A DNA stretch of 64,000 nucleotides from Caldilineaceae bacterium (lineage in GTDB: Bacteria > Chloroflexota > Anaerolineae > Caldilineales > Caldilineaceae): contig JAPOVP010000043.1 of the NCBI GenBank assembly GCA_026708085.1, positions 1 through 64,000 of the forward strand, given 5' to 3'. The notes beneath the pieces were generated by a model. The model was not told the DNA's origin. It worked only from the letters and a program-made list of their open reading frames with translations, and ran no database searches. Position 1 is the stretch's first letter, and each line of letters opens with the position of its first letter. Position numbers and translations under genes: made by a program. Positions 18,197-27,642 of this stretch are shown here, piece after piece.

Positions 18197-19537
18197 TCAG
18201 TCGGAGGCCATGGAGAGAACGGTGTGGAGCCGCACTTCGGCCTGGCGGCGGAACTCTTCGACACTGATTGAACGGAAGAGCCAGACTGCCAGTAGCAGGC
18301 CGGCGATTTCGAGCGAGAAAACGGCTGAGTACCCCATAAGCGGGTTACCCGTCAGCCAGAAAAACATATCATACAGAAGACCACTGATGACATTGCCGAT
18401 GGCCTGACCGGCAAAGTTGGCTACGCTCCAGGCGCCGATGTAGAGGCCGGCGGCCTGCGGCAGGGTCATGTCCAGCATGAAACTGAGGTTGCTGACGGTC
18501 ATGAGGCCGCCGCCCAGCCCCAACAGGAAGACGGCGCCGAGAAACAGGTTAGAATTGCCGAACAAACCGGTGGCAATAATGAAGGCGAAGGCGACAGCGG
18601 TCACGAAGGCGCCGACGTTTGCGCCGGTTTTTTTTCCAAAGCGTTTAACGAACAGGATTCCGGCCAGGAGGGTGATAAAGATGCCTATTCCCCAAATTGA
18701 TGTCAGACGGGTGGTGGCCGCGACCGACATGCCCAACGCCTTCGCTCCGAACGGTTCCAGCACCACGTCCTGTGCGTGGATGCTGATCAACACGATCATC
18801 AGATAGAGGAAAAAACGGCGGGCCTGGGGGTTCAGAGCGAGCAAGCGCAAGACTAGCATGGGGTCATCGGCACTGTTGGCGGGCTGGTCGGTTCTGGCCG
18901 ATGCGCGGGGTTCGATTCGGTAGCTGCCGATGAGGACAAAAATGACGGAAACCAGCCAGATTACCCCGAATGCTGTGACGAGCATCTCCTTTGAAATGGC
19001 GTCTATAGTGGAGCCGCCCGAGACTGAGGGAGGTGCTGCCAGCATCCGGGAAAGACCATAGGTCGTCAAAATCGTTGACAGGATCATCACCGTCCACATG
19101 ATGCTGACCGCACGACTACGCCCGTTTTCGTCGGCCAGCTCGGTAACGAGAGAGAGATAGCTCACGGAGGCGGCGTTTATGCCGGCTCCCCACAGGCAGA
19201 AGACGACGGCCGCGGCCCCAAGACCCATCAAAAAGTTATGATCCAGCAGATAGGCTACGTGGACCGTGAAGTAACTGCCGGTCGCGGCGAGAAGCCCGCC
19301 GAGGAGAATCCAAGGTGTGCGGTGGTAGTCGGCGGCCGGATGGCGATCCGACCAATTTCCCAGGAATATCTGCAGGGGAGATAGCAGGTAGGGCAAAGCA
19401 ACCAGGACGGCCACCAGCGTTACCGGCATCTGCATGTCGGCGATCATGACGCGATTGAGCGTGCTGGTGACCGGTACGACGGTGATTGAGACGCCTACAT
19501 GTACGAGAGTGAGTTGGGCGAGAACGCGGGCATTCAT
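18197..19537 (-). CDS. PucC/BCD-family MFS transporter
   Basis: Inner-membrane transporter of about 12 helices (446 residues) resembling the bacteriochlorophyll delivery (PucC/LhaA) family. Diagnostic segments are LNRVMIADMQMP at residue 29, a loop with GNWSDRH where family members have a DxH, HRTPWILLGG, and in the second half AQDVVLEPFGAKALGMSV and AAGLYIGAW. Known members assist light-harvesting complex assembly in phototrophs, but this window has no photosynthesis genes, so the cargo here is unknown. ATG 19537 is chosen because the protein then begins near the first helix; upstream frame to 19903 is low-complexity. No strong ribosome binding site is visible. Confidence 0.85.
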   Translation of the reverse strand: MNARVLAQLTLVHVGVSITVVPVTSTLNRVMIADMQMPVTLVAVLVALPYLLSPLQIFLGNWSDRHPAADYHRTPWILLGGLLAATGSYFTVHVAYLLDHNFLMGLGAAAVVFCLWGAGINAASVSYLSLVTELADENGRSRAVSIMWTVMILSTILTTYGLSRMLAAPPSVSGGSTIDAISKEMLVTAFGVIWLVSVIFVLIGSYRIEPRASARTDQPANSADDPMLVLRLLALNPQARRFFLYLMIVLISIHAQDVVLEPFGAKALGMSVAATTRLTSIWGIGIFITLLAGILFVKRFGKKTGANVGAFVTAVAFAFIIATGLFGNSNLFLGAVFLLGLGGGLMTVSNLSFMLDMTLPQAAGLYIGAWSVANFAGQAIGNVISGLLYDMFFWLTGNPLMGYSAVFSLEIAGLLLAVWLFRSISVEEFRRQAEVRLHTVLSMASD

Positions 19538-19661
19538 GTTCGAAGCGTACCATAGATTAATTTGGATTTCCAAGAATCCGGCGTCAAAAAGCTGGTTGCA
19601 AATGGAGGTTAGAAAGGCCCGGATTATGATTCTGGTGAGGCAGACGTTCGGTTGACGGGGC

Positions 19662-20468
19662 GTGCGCGCGGGTGATAGACTCTTGGCCGTGAAACTGAAC
19701 TGCAACATGCAGGCTGCTCCATACGTATTTTTTGCAGGAGGGATTGTGACTGAGGTAGGTACTGAAGCTGGGCCACGGCCGGTTCCCGGTGTCGACCTTG
19801 CGGGTAGTGTACCTGTGTTTGGCAGCCGGCCGGGCAGCCAGTTGGTAGACGGCGAATCGTTCTCCGACTTCAGCCGGAAGCGGCTCATTTTCGGGGCGTT
19901 CACACGGCTTGGTGAGACGCATGTTTACCGCGTGGATTGCAGGGCGGGCGACCGTCTGCGGGCGCAGATGTTCGTTCCCGTCCTTCCCCGCGGCGGCTCG
20001 GTAGTACCGACGTTTGCAATCGTGGCGCGGAGCCTGCCGTACAGTGCGGACACAGAGAAGCTGCCGTTGGAGCTGCCCCATGGCTACAGCGCGATCGTGG
20101 CGCCGGCGCCGAGCGAACTCCTGCAGCCGGTAAAGGATGTTCTGACCCGTGTGCATTACTACCCCGGACCTTTAATTGACTCCCGCACGGTTGTCGGCGG
20201 GCGCTGTTATCTTGTGGTCTGGACTCCACATAACCGATTGGGCAAGTATGTGATCTCGATCGGCCATCGCTGGCATCTGCGATGGAGCTATTGGGCCCAG
20301 TTGCCGCTGTACTGGTGGCGGATTCGGGGCTGGTTCGGTCTGAGCCGTGCGGCTGCGCTGTATGTGCTGGCCGGGGTGCTGCTGGTATTGCTGGCATTGG
20401 CAGCGATTCTGCGGCGTAGAGGAACGCCGCGCCGGAAGAGTGATGACAGAGCGGGCGATACATATTGA
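19662..20468 (+). CDS. Hypothetical protein with C-terminal membrane anchor
   Basis: The 268-residue frame has a soluble region with strand-rich sequence (HVYRVDCRAGDRLRAQMFVP, GYSAIVAPAP, GKYVISIG) and a single strong membrane segment near residues 232-254 followed by Arg/Lys, so the bulk probably faces outside if the N-terminal hydrophobic stretch (APYVFFAGGIV) acts as a signal. The start is uncertain: GTG 19662, ATG 19707 or GTG 19746 (with AGGAGG only 3 bases before it). No family recognised. It diverges from the transporter gene and lies 116 bp before the ArsA gene. Confidence 0.6.
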   Translation: MRAGDRLLAVKLNCNMQAAPYVFFAGGIVTEVGTEAGPRPVPGVDLAGSVPVFGSRPGSQLVDGESFSDFSRKRLIFGAFTRLGETHVYRVDCRAGDRLRAQMFVPVLPRGGSVVPTFAIVARSLPYSADTEKLPLELPHGYSAIVAPAPSELLQPVKDVLTRVHYYPGPLIDSRTVVGGRCYLVVWTPHNRLGKYVISIGHRWHLRWSYWAQLPLYWWRIRGWFGLSRAAALYVLAGVLLVLLALAAILRRRGTPRRKSDDRAGDTY

Positions 20469-20593
20469 CCGTTTCCAGAGATTTCACCGGCGGCGATGGT
20501 CAAGTTTGGCGATCGAGGGGACGAATCTGACCCTCTGCGGCGGCTGGGCATTCAGATGCCCCATTGTAATTGTAGTGACGAGAGGTGGAAACC

Positions 20594-21823
20594 GTGCGCA
20601 TCCTTCTTTATTTGGGTAAGGGGGGCGTAGGCAAGACCACGACTGCGGCGGCGACGGCGCTGCGCTGTGCGCAGATAGGCTACCGAACGCTTGTGGTCAG
20701 CACCGACATCGCCCACAGCCTTGCGGACAGCCTTGACAGGCCGCTGCAAAGCGAACCGACGGAGGTAACTTCCAATCTGTTTGCGCAGGAGATCAATGTC
20801 CTGGACGAGGTGCGGAAGAATTGGGGCGCGATGCAGGGCTACATGGGCAAAATTCTGCGTAAGCAGGGGGTGAGCAAAACGGTTGCCGAAGAGATGGCGA
20901 TCATACCGGGCATGGAGGAGATCTTCAGCCTTCTGCACATTTACCGCTACGCGGCGAGACGTGAATTCGACCGGGTGATTGTGGATGCGGCGCCTACGGG
21001 CGAGTCGATGCGGCTGCTGGCGATGCCGGAGAGCTTCCAGTGGTATGTTGAGCGATTCTTGGGTTGGGGGGAGACGGCGATGCGGCTGACCGGGGGGCTG
21101 TTGCGGCGGCTGATGCCGGAGCAGGACGCCCTTGCCGGTCTACCCAAACTGGTTGATGATGTGAAGGCATTGCAAGAGGTCCTGAGCGATCCTCAGACCA
21201 CCAGTTACCGGGTCGTGATCAATCCTGAAAAGATGGTGATCAAGGAGGGGGCGCGGGCGGTGACCTATCTGTCGCTGTTTGGATGTCCGGTGGATGCGGT
21301 TGTGGTCAACCGCATTCTGCCTGGTGTGCGGGCTCAGGCGGATGGTGAGGATGGGGAGACGGGTCAAGGGGCAGGGGGAACTTGTTTATTTGCGCCGAGC
21401 AGCGATCCGTATCTGCGTCAGCTTCAGGAGCACCAGGCGCGCTACCTGGTTGAGATTGAGCGGGATTTCTACCCGTTGCCGATTCTGTACAGCAGCTGGC
21501 GAAGCGAGGAGGTGGTCGGATTAGCGCCGCTGCGGTCGTTAGCGGATGAGCTGTACGGGCAAGGGGACCCGGGCGAGGTGATGTTCGTGGGTCAGGCGCA
21601 GGAGATCGAGGAGCAGGGCGATGACTTCATCCTGAAGCTGCCGTTACCCCACATAGAGCTGGACAAGATCCGACTGACGAAACGGGGCGACGAGCTTTTC
21701 ATTTCGATCGGCAACTTCAAGCGTGAATATCTGCTGCCGGCGATCCTGGCGCAACGGGATGCGAGCAACGCGGTCTTCACCGGTGGGATTCTGCGCATCC
21801 GTTTTCCGTGTAGCAGCCAGTAG
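20594..21823 (+). CDS. ArsA/Get3-family ATPase
   Basis: Cytosolic P-loop ATPase of the ArsA/GET3 group (409 residues). The deviant Walker [10 protein letters not shown] is at residues 8-16, switch-like STDIAHSL at about 38-45 and [13 protein letters not shown] near 130. The C-terminal 70 residues form an HSP20-like beta domain ([24 protein letters not shown]) typical of bacterial ArsA homologues in Chloroflexi and Cyanobacteria. The canonical metal-binding cysteines of arsenite pumps are not obvious, so a protein-targeting or redox role is more likely than arsenite export. GTG 20594 is preferred, with AGAGG at 20581-20585. A methyltransferase gene follows. Confidence 0.88.
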   Translation: MRILLYLGKGGVGKTTTAAATALRCAQIGYRTLVVSTDIAHSLADSLDRPLQSEPTEVTSNLFAQEINVLDEVRKNWGAMQGYMGKILRKQGVSKTVAEEMAIIPGMEEIFSLLHIYRYAARREFDRVIVDAAPTGESMRLLAMPESFQWYVERFLGWGETAMRLTGGLLRRLMPEQDALAGLPKLVDDVKALQEVLSDPQTTSYRVVINPEKMVIKEGARAVTYLSLFGCPVDAVVVNRILPGVRAQADGEDGETGQGAGGTCLFAPSSDPYLRQLQEHQARYLVEIERDFYPLPILYSSWRSEEVVGLAPLRSLADELYGQGDPGEVMFVGQAQEIEEQGDDFILKLPLPHIELDKIRLTKRGDELFISIGNFKREYLLPAILAQRDASNAVFTGGILRIRFPCSSQ

Positions 21824-21879
21824 CTGGCAGTCGATTGTCCGAATACGTGAACAGCTCGCCGCCCACGGGACTTTGACGA

Positions 21880-22515
21880 ATGGGACTGGGAAATCTTCTG
21901 ATACGAAGTATTGGTGTCACGGTCGGTGCTCAGATCGGCAGCCGTATCGCGCACCGCATCCGGCCCCGCCCGTATCCTGCGCCGCTTCGGGAACTTCTGG
22001 ACCATCCGGTGCGCATGCGATATCGGGATCCGGTTACCACGCTGGGACCGTTCGGAATCGGCCCCGGCGACAGTGTGCTGGATTTGGGTTGCGGCACGGG
22101 CACGTTTACTGTGGAGATGGCGCGTCAGGTGGGCAGTAGTGGGCGCGTGCATGCGGTGGATATTCAGGCGTCGATGATCGAAGCGGCGCGCGGCAAGGTG
22201 GAAAGCGGCGGTTTCGTTTCACGCGTCAGTTTTCATCATTGCGGCGCCTACAGTCTGCCGCTGGAGAGTGACAGCGTGGATGTTGCAATTGCGATCGCCT
22301 CGCTCTCCGAGATGCCGCAGCCACTTTTCGCCCTGGAAGAGGTGCGGCGGGTCCTGAAACCGGGCGGGCGACTGGCGGTCAGTGAAGAGATGCCGCACGC
22401 AGGGTATGCGCTGCAGCGGACGGTCCGGCAGTGGTTGCAGGAGGTGGGGTTTCGCTACGGCGGGCTGCGGGGCACTCCATTCTGTTACAGTTTGATCTAT
22501 TTCAATGACAGTTAG
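21880..22515 (+). CDS. Class I SAM-dependent methyltransferase
   Basis: The 211-residue protein has the Rossmann methyltransferase motif VLDLGCGTGTFTVEMA near residue 67, the acidic loop VHAVDIQASMI after it, and a motif IV/V region (SVDVAIAIASLSEM, then LKPGGRLAVSEE). It resembles UbiE/MenG-like and YafE-like enzymes; the substrate is not deducible. The first 40 residues include a GxxIGSRIAHRIRPRPYP stretch that may be membrane-proximal. It lies 56 bp after the ArsA ATPase gene, probably in the same transcript. Confidence 0.87.
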   Translation: MGLGNLLIRSIGVTVGAQIGSRIAHRIRPRPYPAPLRELLDHPVRMRYRDPVTTLGPFGIGPGDSVLDLGCGTGTFTVEMARQVGSSGRVHAVDIQASMIEAARGKVESGGFVSRVSFHHCGAYSLPLESDSVDVAIAIASLSEMPQPLFALEEVRRVLKPGGRLAVSEEMPHAGYALQRTVRQWLQEVGFRYGGLRGTPFCYSLIYFNDS

Positions 22516-22620
22516 CCGCGACAGCTCATTGTCATTGGAACATTTCTTCCTAAGCAGTTGGCTCCGATCTGCTATAATTTCCTGAAGCGATGTGAACAGC
22601 CCCGCAGGCGTGGAGTTGGC

Positions 22621-23730
22621 GTGGAACTGGATTTGAGACTGCCGTACAGTACGGAGGGACTGCCGGGGCTAGGCGGGCAGTTGCGGGCTGCGCCCGATGC
22701 CTTTGTCGTTGAGGAGATACCTCTATACGAGGCGAGCGGCGCGGGCCAGCATCTTTATGTCAACATTACCAAAGAGGCGTTGACATCCCGGGAAGTGCAG
22801 CGGGGACTGGCCGAGGCGTTCGACCTGCCCTACAGAGCGGTCGGGTTTGCCGGCATGAAGGACAAGCATGCGCGGACGACGCAGACGTTCAGTTTGTTGG
22901 TGGGTCACGTAGACGAGGAGTTTGTGCGAGCGGCGCCGGCACGCATCAGCGCGAAGACGCCGGTGACGGTGAACTGGGTTCGCCTGCATCGCAACAAGCT
23001 CAAGAAGGGACATCTGCTGGGCAACCGCTTTACGATAACGGTTACGCGGCCAGCGGTAGATGGCGAGTTGGCGATGGAGCGGGCCGCGGCCATCGCGGCG
23101 CAGTTGCGTGATGGCGGGCTTCCGAATTTTTATGGCCCGCAGCGCCTAGGGCAAAACGGCGCGAATGTTAGGCGGGGGTGGGAGCTGCTGCGGGGTGAAA
23201 AGCGCATAGCCAACCGCTGGCTGCGGAGTCTACTGCTTGCCAGTGTGCAGAGCTACCTGTGCAACCGCTACCTGGCGCTGCGGCAGCAGCAGGGGCGGTT
23301 CGCCAGACTGCTGACAGGAGACATCGCCAAGAAGCATGACACGGGCGGCCTGTTCGTTGTCTCCGACCAGGCGGCGGAGCAGAGCCGTTACGAACAGAAG
23401 GAGATCAGTTTTACAGCGCCCATTTACGGACCCAAGATGTGGGAGGCGGAGGCCGAGTCGGGCGAATTGGAGCAGGCGGTCCTGTCGGAGAGCGGCCTTG
23501 ATATTGCCTCGCTAGCCAAAGCAAAGATGATGGGTACGCGGCGGCTGGGTCGAATCCTGCTCAACGACCTGTCAGTCAGCCAAAAGGGAACGGACATCGT
23601 AGTGGCGTTTTCGTTACCAAAAGGGGCGTTTGCGACAACGGTGCTGCGAGAGTTCATGAAAGTATCGGACGACCTACTGGCACATGCGGCGGTGGAAGAC
23701 AGCAGTTCAGACGAGGATAGCGGGAATTGA
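22621..23730 (+). CDS. truD: tRNA pseudouridine(13) synthase TruD
   Basis: Converts U13 of tRNAs to pseudouridine. The 369-residue product contains the TruD signature GFAGMKDKHARTTQ with catalytic Asp81, the RLHRNKLKKGHLLGNRF segment, and NFYGPQRLG, which closes the active-site region. The start is GTG 22621, giving VELDLRLPYSTEGLPG, with GGAG at 22612-22615; the frame is open from 22558 but lacks family sequence. The following Lon-domain gene starts 63 bp later. Confidence 0.94.
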   Translation: MELDLRLPYSTEGLPGLGGQLRAAPDAFVVEEIPLYEASGAGQHLYVNITKEALTSREVQRGLAEAFDLPYRAVGFAGMKDKHARTTQTFSLLVGHVDEEFVRAAPARISAKTPVTVNWVRLHRNKLKKGHLLGNRFTITVTRPAVDGELAMERAAAIAAQLRDGGLPNFYGPQRLGQNGANVRRGWELLRGEKRIANRWLRSLLLASVQSYLCNRYLALRQQQGRFARLLTGDIAKKHDTGGLFVVSDQAAEQSRYEQKEISFTAPIYGPKMWEAEAESGELEQAVLSESGLDIASLAKAKMMGTRRLGRILLNDLSVSQKGTDIVVAFSLPKGAFATTVLREFMKVSDDLLAHAAVEDSSSDEDSGN

Positions 23731-23793
23731 ACGGTGCGCGACGGAAAGCCCAAAAGCGAAAAGGAATTCTCCCTTAGGCAACGGAGTCCCATC

Positions 23794-24459
23794 ATGGAAA
23801 TGCCGCTTTTCCCTCTGAATGTTGTGTTATTCCCGGGTATGGCGCTGCCTTTGCATATTTTTGAGCCCCGCTACCGGGAGATGATCAATCGCTGCCTGGA
23901 CGAGAACCTGGCGTTCGGGGTTGTGTTGATCAAGGAAGGCCGGGAAGTAGGCGGCGAAGCGGAGCCGCGGCGGGTGGGGACGGCTGCCCGGATCGTAAAG
24001 GTGGACCGGCAGGCGGATGGAAGAATGAATATCCAGGTCGTGGGCACACGTAGATTCCGCATCGAGGCATTGAACCGCGATCTGCCCTATCTTACCGGAC
24101 GCGTGCGGCATTTTCCGGTAACCGATGGGGATACCAAACTGGCGGTCGAGCGTGCCCACAGGGTACGTCCCAAGATCACGCGCTACGTCGAACTGTTGAC
24201 GAAGGCTACGGGCGTGCAACTGAAATTGGACCGTCTGCCGGAGGATGCCACCAGCCTGGCCTTTCTCACTGCCATCACATTGCAGGTGCGGCCCGAAGAC
24301 AAACACCGCATGCTGGCGCTGCCGGGGGTGCCGCAGCTTCTGGAGCTGGGCAACTACTATCTGGGGCGCGAACTACAGCTGTTAGACCACATGATCAGCA
24401 GTCAGGAAGTGCTGCCGGCCATGACCATCGGCCCGACCGGGCAGTTGTTTGCCAATTGA
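23794..24459 (+). CDS. Lon substrate-binding (N-terminal) domain protein
   Basis: Stand-alone LON/PUA-like domain protein of 221 residues without the AAA+ or Ser-Lys protease modules of Lon. The N-terminal MEMPLFPLNVVLFPGMALPL and HIFEPRYREMI are diagnostic, followed by FGVVLIKEG and VGTAARIV, and a C-terminal helical bundle (LELGNYYLGRELQLL). Such proteins may act as adaptors or regulators; function is not established. ATG 23794 is chosen over the frame start at 23734 because of the family N-terminus and GGAG upstream. Confidence 0.9.
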   Translation: MEMPLFPLNVVLFPGMALPLHIFEPRYREMINRCLDENLAFGVVLIKEGREVGGEAEPRRVGTAARIVKVDRQADGRMNIQVVGTRRFRIEALNRDLPYLTGRVRHFPVTDGDTKLAVERAHRVRPKITRYVELLTKATGVQLKLDRLPEDATSLAFLTAITLQVRPEDKHRMLALPGVPQLLELGNYYLGRELQLLDHMISSQEVLPAMTIGPTGQLFAN

Positions 24460-24659
24460 GACCGGGGCCGGCCTGCTTGAGGCAGTGTCAGGGGCGTCGA
24501 GATGTTTCCCCGGTAGGGGCCGGCGGGGCAACTCCAGATGGGTGACGGCTGGCTGCGGCCGACTGTCGGCCTGATATTCCTCTGAGCGATCACAGAAGAC
24601 CATTCCCAAGAGCAATCGAATCCTCGATTTCACAGCACTCACCGCGAAAGGAAAGATGC

Positions 24660-25577
24660 ATGGCTACTCACCAGTTTGAGCCGGACCATTATTTCAGTAC
24701 GATCGGCTCGCATCCGCCTGTGTTGCGTGTTCAGGCGGGTGACAGCATCGAAACAACGACGGTCGACGCCAGAGGGCAGGACAGCAGCGGTCAGCCGGTA
24801 ACATCGGGGGGCAACCCGATGACGGGGCCGTTCTATGTTGAGGGGGCGGAACCGGGGGACACGTTGGTGGTGCATCTGGACAAGCTGCTCCCGAACCGGC
24901 CTTACGGGTGGACGCGCACGATGGTGGCGCCGAACGTCGTCGACCCGGAGCAGGTGCCCAACATGCCGTGGCCGGCGGAGGGGCAGGAGCTGGCAAACTG
25001 GCGGGTGGACAACGAGGCAGGCACGGTGACCCTAGTGGAACCGCAGACCAGCCTGGGGGCGCTGACCTTGCCGCTGGCGCCGATGCCGGGCTGCTTCGGG
25101 GTGGCACCGGACCGGGGGGAAGCGATTTCGACTGCTACTTCCGGCCCCTTCGGCGGCAACATGGACTATCGCGGATTTGTCGAAGGGGTGACCGTCTATC
25201 TGCCTGTCTTTGTGCCCGGGGCGCTCTTTCACATAGGCGACGGCCATGCTGTGCAGGGCGATGGCGAGATCGTGGGCACCGGTGTAGAGATCTCTTTTGA
25301 CGTGGGCTTTACGGTGGATGTGCAGAAGGGGCGGCGCATTTTCTGGCCGCGAGGGGAAAACGAGTCGTATATCTTTGCTGCGGGCAATGCGCGTCCGCTG
25401 GACCAGGCTACGCAACATGCGACGACGGAGATGATCCGGTGGCTGGAGAAGGATCTGGGGATCGATGCGGTGGGCGCGCACATTTTGATGGGGCAGACGG
25501 TGGAGTACGATCTTGGGAACATCTATGATCCGGCGTACACGATGGTCTGCAAGATGCCGAAGGCGGTGTTGCCGTAG
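24660..25577 (+). CDS. Acetamidase/formamidase family amidohydrolase
   Basis: Predicted cytosolic hydrolase of short aliphatic amides (formamide or acetamide to the acid and ammonia). The 305-residue sequence has family landmarks: AGDSIETTTVDA near residue 25, GNPMTGPFYVEGAEPGDTL near 52, a central APMPGCFGVAP with GPFGGNMDYRGFVEG, LFHIGDGHAVQGDGEI with the metal-binding His/Asp/Glu set, and a C-terminal helical part. GAAAGG precedes the ATG. The gene stands alone, flanked downstream by degraded sequence, so regulation or a transport partner cannot be inferred. Confidence 0.9.
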   Translation: MATHQFEPDHYFSTIGSHPPVLRVQAGDSIETTTVDARGQDSSGQPVTSGGNPMTGPFYVEGAEPGDTLVVHLDKLLPNRPYGWTRTMVAPNVVDPEQVPNMPWPAEGQELANWRVDNEAGTVTLVEPQTSLGALTLPLAPMPGCFGVAPDRGEAISTATSGPFGGNMDYRGFVEGVTVYLPVFVPGALFHIGDGHAVQGDGEIVGTGVEISFDVGFTVDVQKGRRIFWPRGENESYIFAAGNARPLDQATQHATTEMIRWLEKDLGIDAVGAHILMGQTVEYDLGNIYDPAYTMVCKMPKAVLP

Positions 25578-25719
25578 GGCGAGGAGTAAGTGAAGAGAGC
25601 CCGGCTCGACCTGCAGATTCGGAACGACGTAAGGCAGGCTGGCTCGGCCAGCGGGCGAGGGGAGGCCGGGGACATATAGCAGCTGGGCGAGCGTTGATTG
25701 GATTGCTGGTTTTGGCAGT

Positions 25720-25821
25720 GAGTTGGCCGAGGTCTCGGCAGGTTGCGACGGCGACCGGATCGATTCCTCGGCCCATGGTTTTTGCGGCCTGATTGCGGAC
25801 ACGTGCTTTGCGCCGTTAAGG
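25720..25821 (+). repeat. Degenerate duplicated fragment, copy 1
   Basis: About 100 bp here resemble 26233-26330 on the same strand. The identical core GGCGACCGGATCGA is at 25750-25763 and 26254-26267. Read in one frame the copies give similar peptides (GCDGDRIDSSAHG...CGLIADTCFAPL and CGDGDRIDPTADC...LITGPRFARL), suggesting remnants of paralogous coding sequence. No intact gene contains either copy. Confidence 0.5.
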
Positions 25822-25833
25822 TACACCTGTACG

Positions 25834-26007
25834 TTAAAGTGGCGGCGCAGCTTCCCACATTCTAACAAGAATTGCCCAGGCAAGCCGCAGGACGACGGCG
25901 ATCACGCTGAAGACGGTCGCGTACCTGAGTGTGTTGGGCTCCATGCGGTCGCTCATATAGAAGAAGGCCCATACTCCCAGGACGATTAGAGCGATATCCT
26001 TTAACAT
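25834..26007 (-). CDS. Small two-helix membrane protein
   Basis: A 57-residue product starting MLKDIALIVLGVWAFFYMSDR has two hydrophobic stretches (residues 4-17 and 29-47) separated by a short polar turn with a positively charged side, and ends EAAPPL. The ATG at 26007 is preceded by GAGGTG about 10 bases upstream; the longer frame to 26286 runs through the degraded repeat copy 2 and has no support. No family recognised. It is flanked by the two degenerate repeat copies. Confidence 0.5.
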   Translation of the reverse strand: MLKDIALIVLGVWAFFYMSDRMEPNTLRYATVFSVIAVVLRLAWAILVRMWEAAPPL

Positions 26008-26232
26008 GTGAGATGGCACCTCAAGGTGAGGGCGGCCTTCGTTGTCCGCCGATCGCGACACCTCATTGTATCGAATCGCGCGCACGGACAGAACCGTTTT
26101 TCGTACTGATATCGGGCAGATTTGCAGATACAACGGTGGGTTGCCGGTTCTGGTCTTTTTTGGAGAAAATCGCAGGTATAGAGACCAGAGTTGGAAGCCC
26201 GCTGAGATACCTCCTACATCCGTGAGCGGGCC

Positions 26233-26330
26233 GAGTTGCCGACCTGCGGCGATGGCGACCGGATCGACCCGACGGCCGACTGTCAAAACCTGATTACCGG
26301 TCCGCGCTTCGCGCGGCTGATACTTGTCTG
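26233..26330 (+). repeat. Degenerate duplicated fragment, copy 2
   Basis: Second copy of the fragment at 25720-25821, with the identical 14-base core GGCGACCGGATCGA at 26254-26267. It overlaps the 3' end of the frameshifted TPR gene on the opposite strand. The pair brackets the small membrane protein gene at 25834-26007. Confidence 0.5.
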
Positions 26331-27003
26331 AGCGGCGATTTCCGGTTGTCTAAGGCAAGAGCCGCAACTCCCTTGAGATCTTACCCGCGAGCTCATCGTC
26401 GCTGTCCGTTCTTGCGAGACGGCACGCGCGCGTTGAAAACTAATTCTGGCCCTGCGAGTTTCGTTCATATCGACGTACTTGTGCCCCCGATTGAAGAAAT
26501 TGAGCGCTTGGGTGGGATCGATCTCGATCACGCGATTGTAGTCGACGAGAGCCTTCTCCGCTCTGCCAAGCTTCAGATAGCAGACGCCGCGGTGGTGATA
26601 GGCACTGGCATTGTTGGAAGAGACAGAGTCGGACCGAAGCTTGATCGCTCTGCTGAAGTGATCGACCGCCGCCAGGCAATCCCCCATATGGCAGAGGCTC
26701 ATAGCAAGGTTGTAGAAGGCTTCTGTATAGGGGAGTATCCTCGATCGCGACGGTGTACGCCCGGGCAACTGCCGCGTAGTTTTCCAGGTCGTAGTGCTCA
26801 CTGCTCCGGTCGTAGTGGTCTTGGGCAGCGGAGAAGAGCAGCCATTTCACGATAAAGAACGATTTGGCCAGCACGACGGCGGCCGAAATCAGTCGCTTCG
26901 CAGTTCCTCCAATCGAAGTAGAGGCGGGCCGGTTGCCCGCTTTGTGCAAGGGATTACTACACCGTCGAACGCGCTCAGGATTAAGGCCCTTTTTGCAGCC
27001 CAA
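26283..27003 (-). pseudogene. Membrane-anchored TPR protein broken by a one-base frameshift
   Basis: Two overlapping minus-strand frames together encode one protein. The upstream frame (from about 27003) gives a hydrophobic segment (SFFIVKWLLFSAA) then a TPR helix pair ENYAAVARAYTVAIEDTP. The downstream frame (to 26283) continues with YTEAFYNLAMSLCHMGD, then three more TPR units (HHRGVCYLKLGRAEKALVDYNRVIEIDPTQ, shown here as separate motifs in sequence). Skipping one base in the C-run (plus strand GGGG at 26730-26733) joins EDTP to YTEAFYNL and restores a continuous TPR. The C-terminal 40 residues look random. Either a pseudogene, a sequencing error, or less likely a programmed +1 shift. TPR proteins mediate protein contacts. 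Confidence 0.75.
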
Positions 27004-27149
27004 ACCGGACGCTTTGCAAATGTGATCTGCGGTCGTGAATTTCGTGCTTTATATGAGGAAAACCGGCCCAAATGACCCTTGTGAGGTGGTCACACCAGGT
27101 TGACATTGGACAGAAATGACAAGGAACGGGGAGATGTTTGCAAACCCAA

Positions 27150-27521
27150 TCAGTGTCGTCCAAGCGACTCCTGCCCTGGTTTCCCTTCAGTCTGTGATTT
27201 GCCCATCGTGGCGTCCCCAAAGCAACCATGCTGCTCGCTATATCGTTCGCAGGCTATCCCGTCCCCGGCACGATTGAAACCGGGCCGCCCGCCGTTCCAC
27301 GGACGGAGAGGCGGCGAGAATCCTAGCCACTGAGTTCCGGGCTCGCGCAGCATCGCGCACGGCGGGCTGGCCTGGAGTGAACCATCGGCTGCACTCATTC
27401 CGGCGAAGGAGGTACAACCTGGATTGCACGCCGTACAATATCTCGTGCATTCCACAGATGGATTCGGATCTAGAGGCGGAATCGGATTGCAAGCCGCGAG
27501 AACCAATACGGGCACGATCAC
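27150..27521 (-). CDS. Doubtful Cys-rich ORF with an Excalibur-like end
   Basis: This frame begins with a short hydrophobic run and a lipobox-like LAAC, then a Cys-rich stretch (ECTRYCTACNPGC) and, near residue 90, FNRAGDGIACER, which resembles the calcium-binding Excalibur motif DxDxDGxxCE. The signal is too short and lacks basic residues, the start would be GTG, and the C-terminal 30 residues look non-coding. It may be a decayed remnant of an exported protein. It sits in a zone of damaged genes. Confidence 0.25.
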   Translation of the reverse strand: MIVPVLVLAACNPIPPLDPNPSVECTRYCTACNPGCTSFAGMSAADGSLQASPPCAMLREPGTQWLGFSPPLRPWNGGRPGFNRAGDGIACERYSEQHGCFGDATMGKSQTEGKPGQESLGRH

Positions 27522-27642
27522 AATGAATCAGATCATCAGATTCCCCATATGGAAAGCCGGGTTCACCTGTGGCCTGACTGCCTCCGTTCAACCGGTGTCG
27601 AACGCGCCGGCGGTGCTTAATCCGAGCCGCTTCGCCAGCCGG

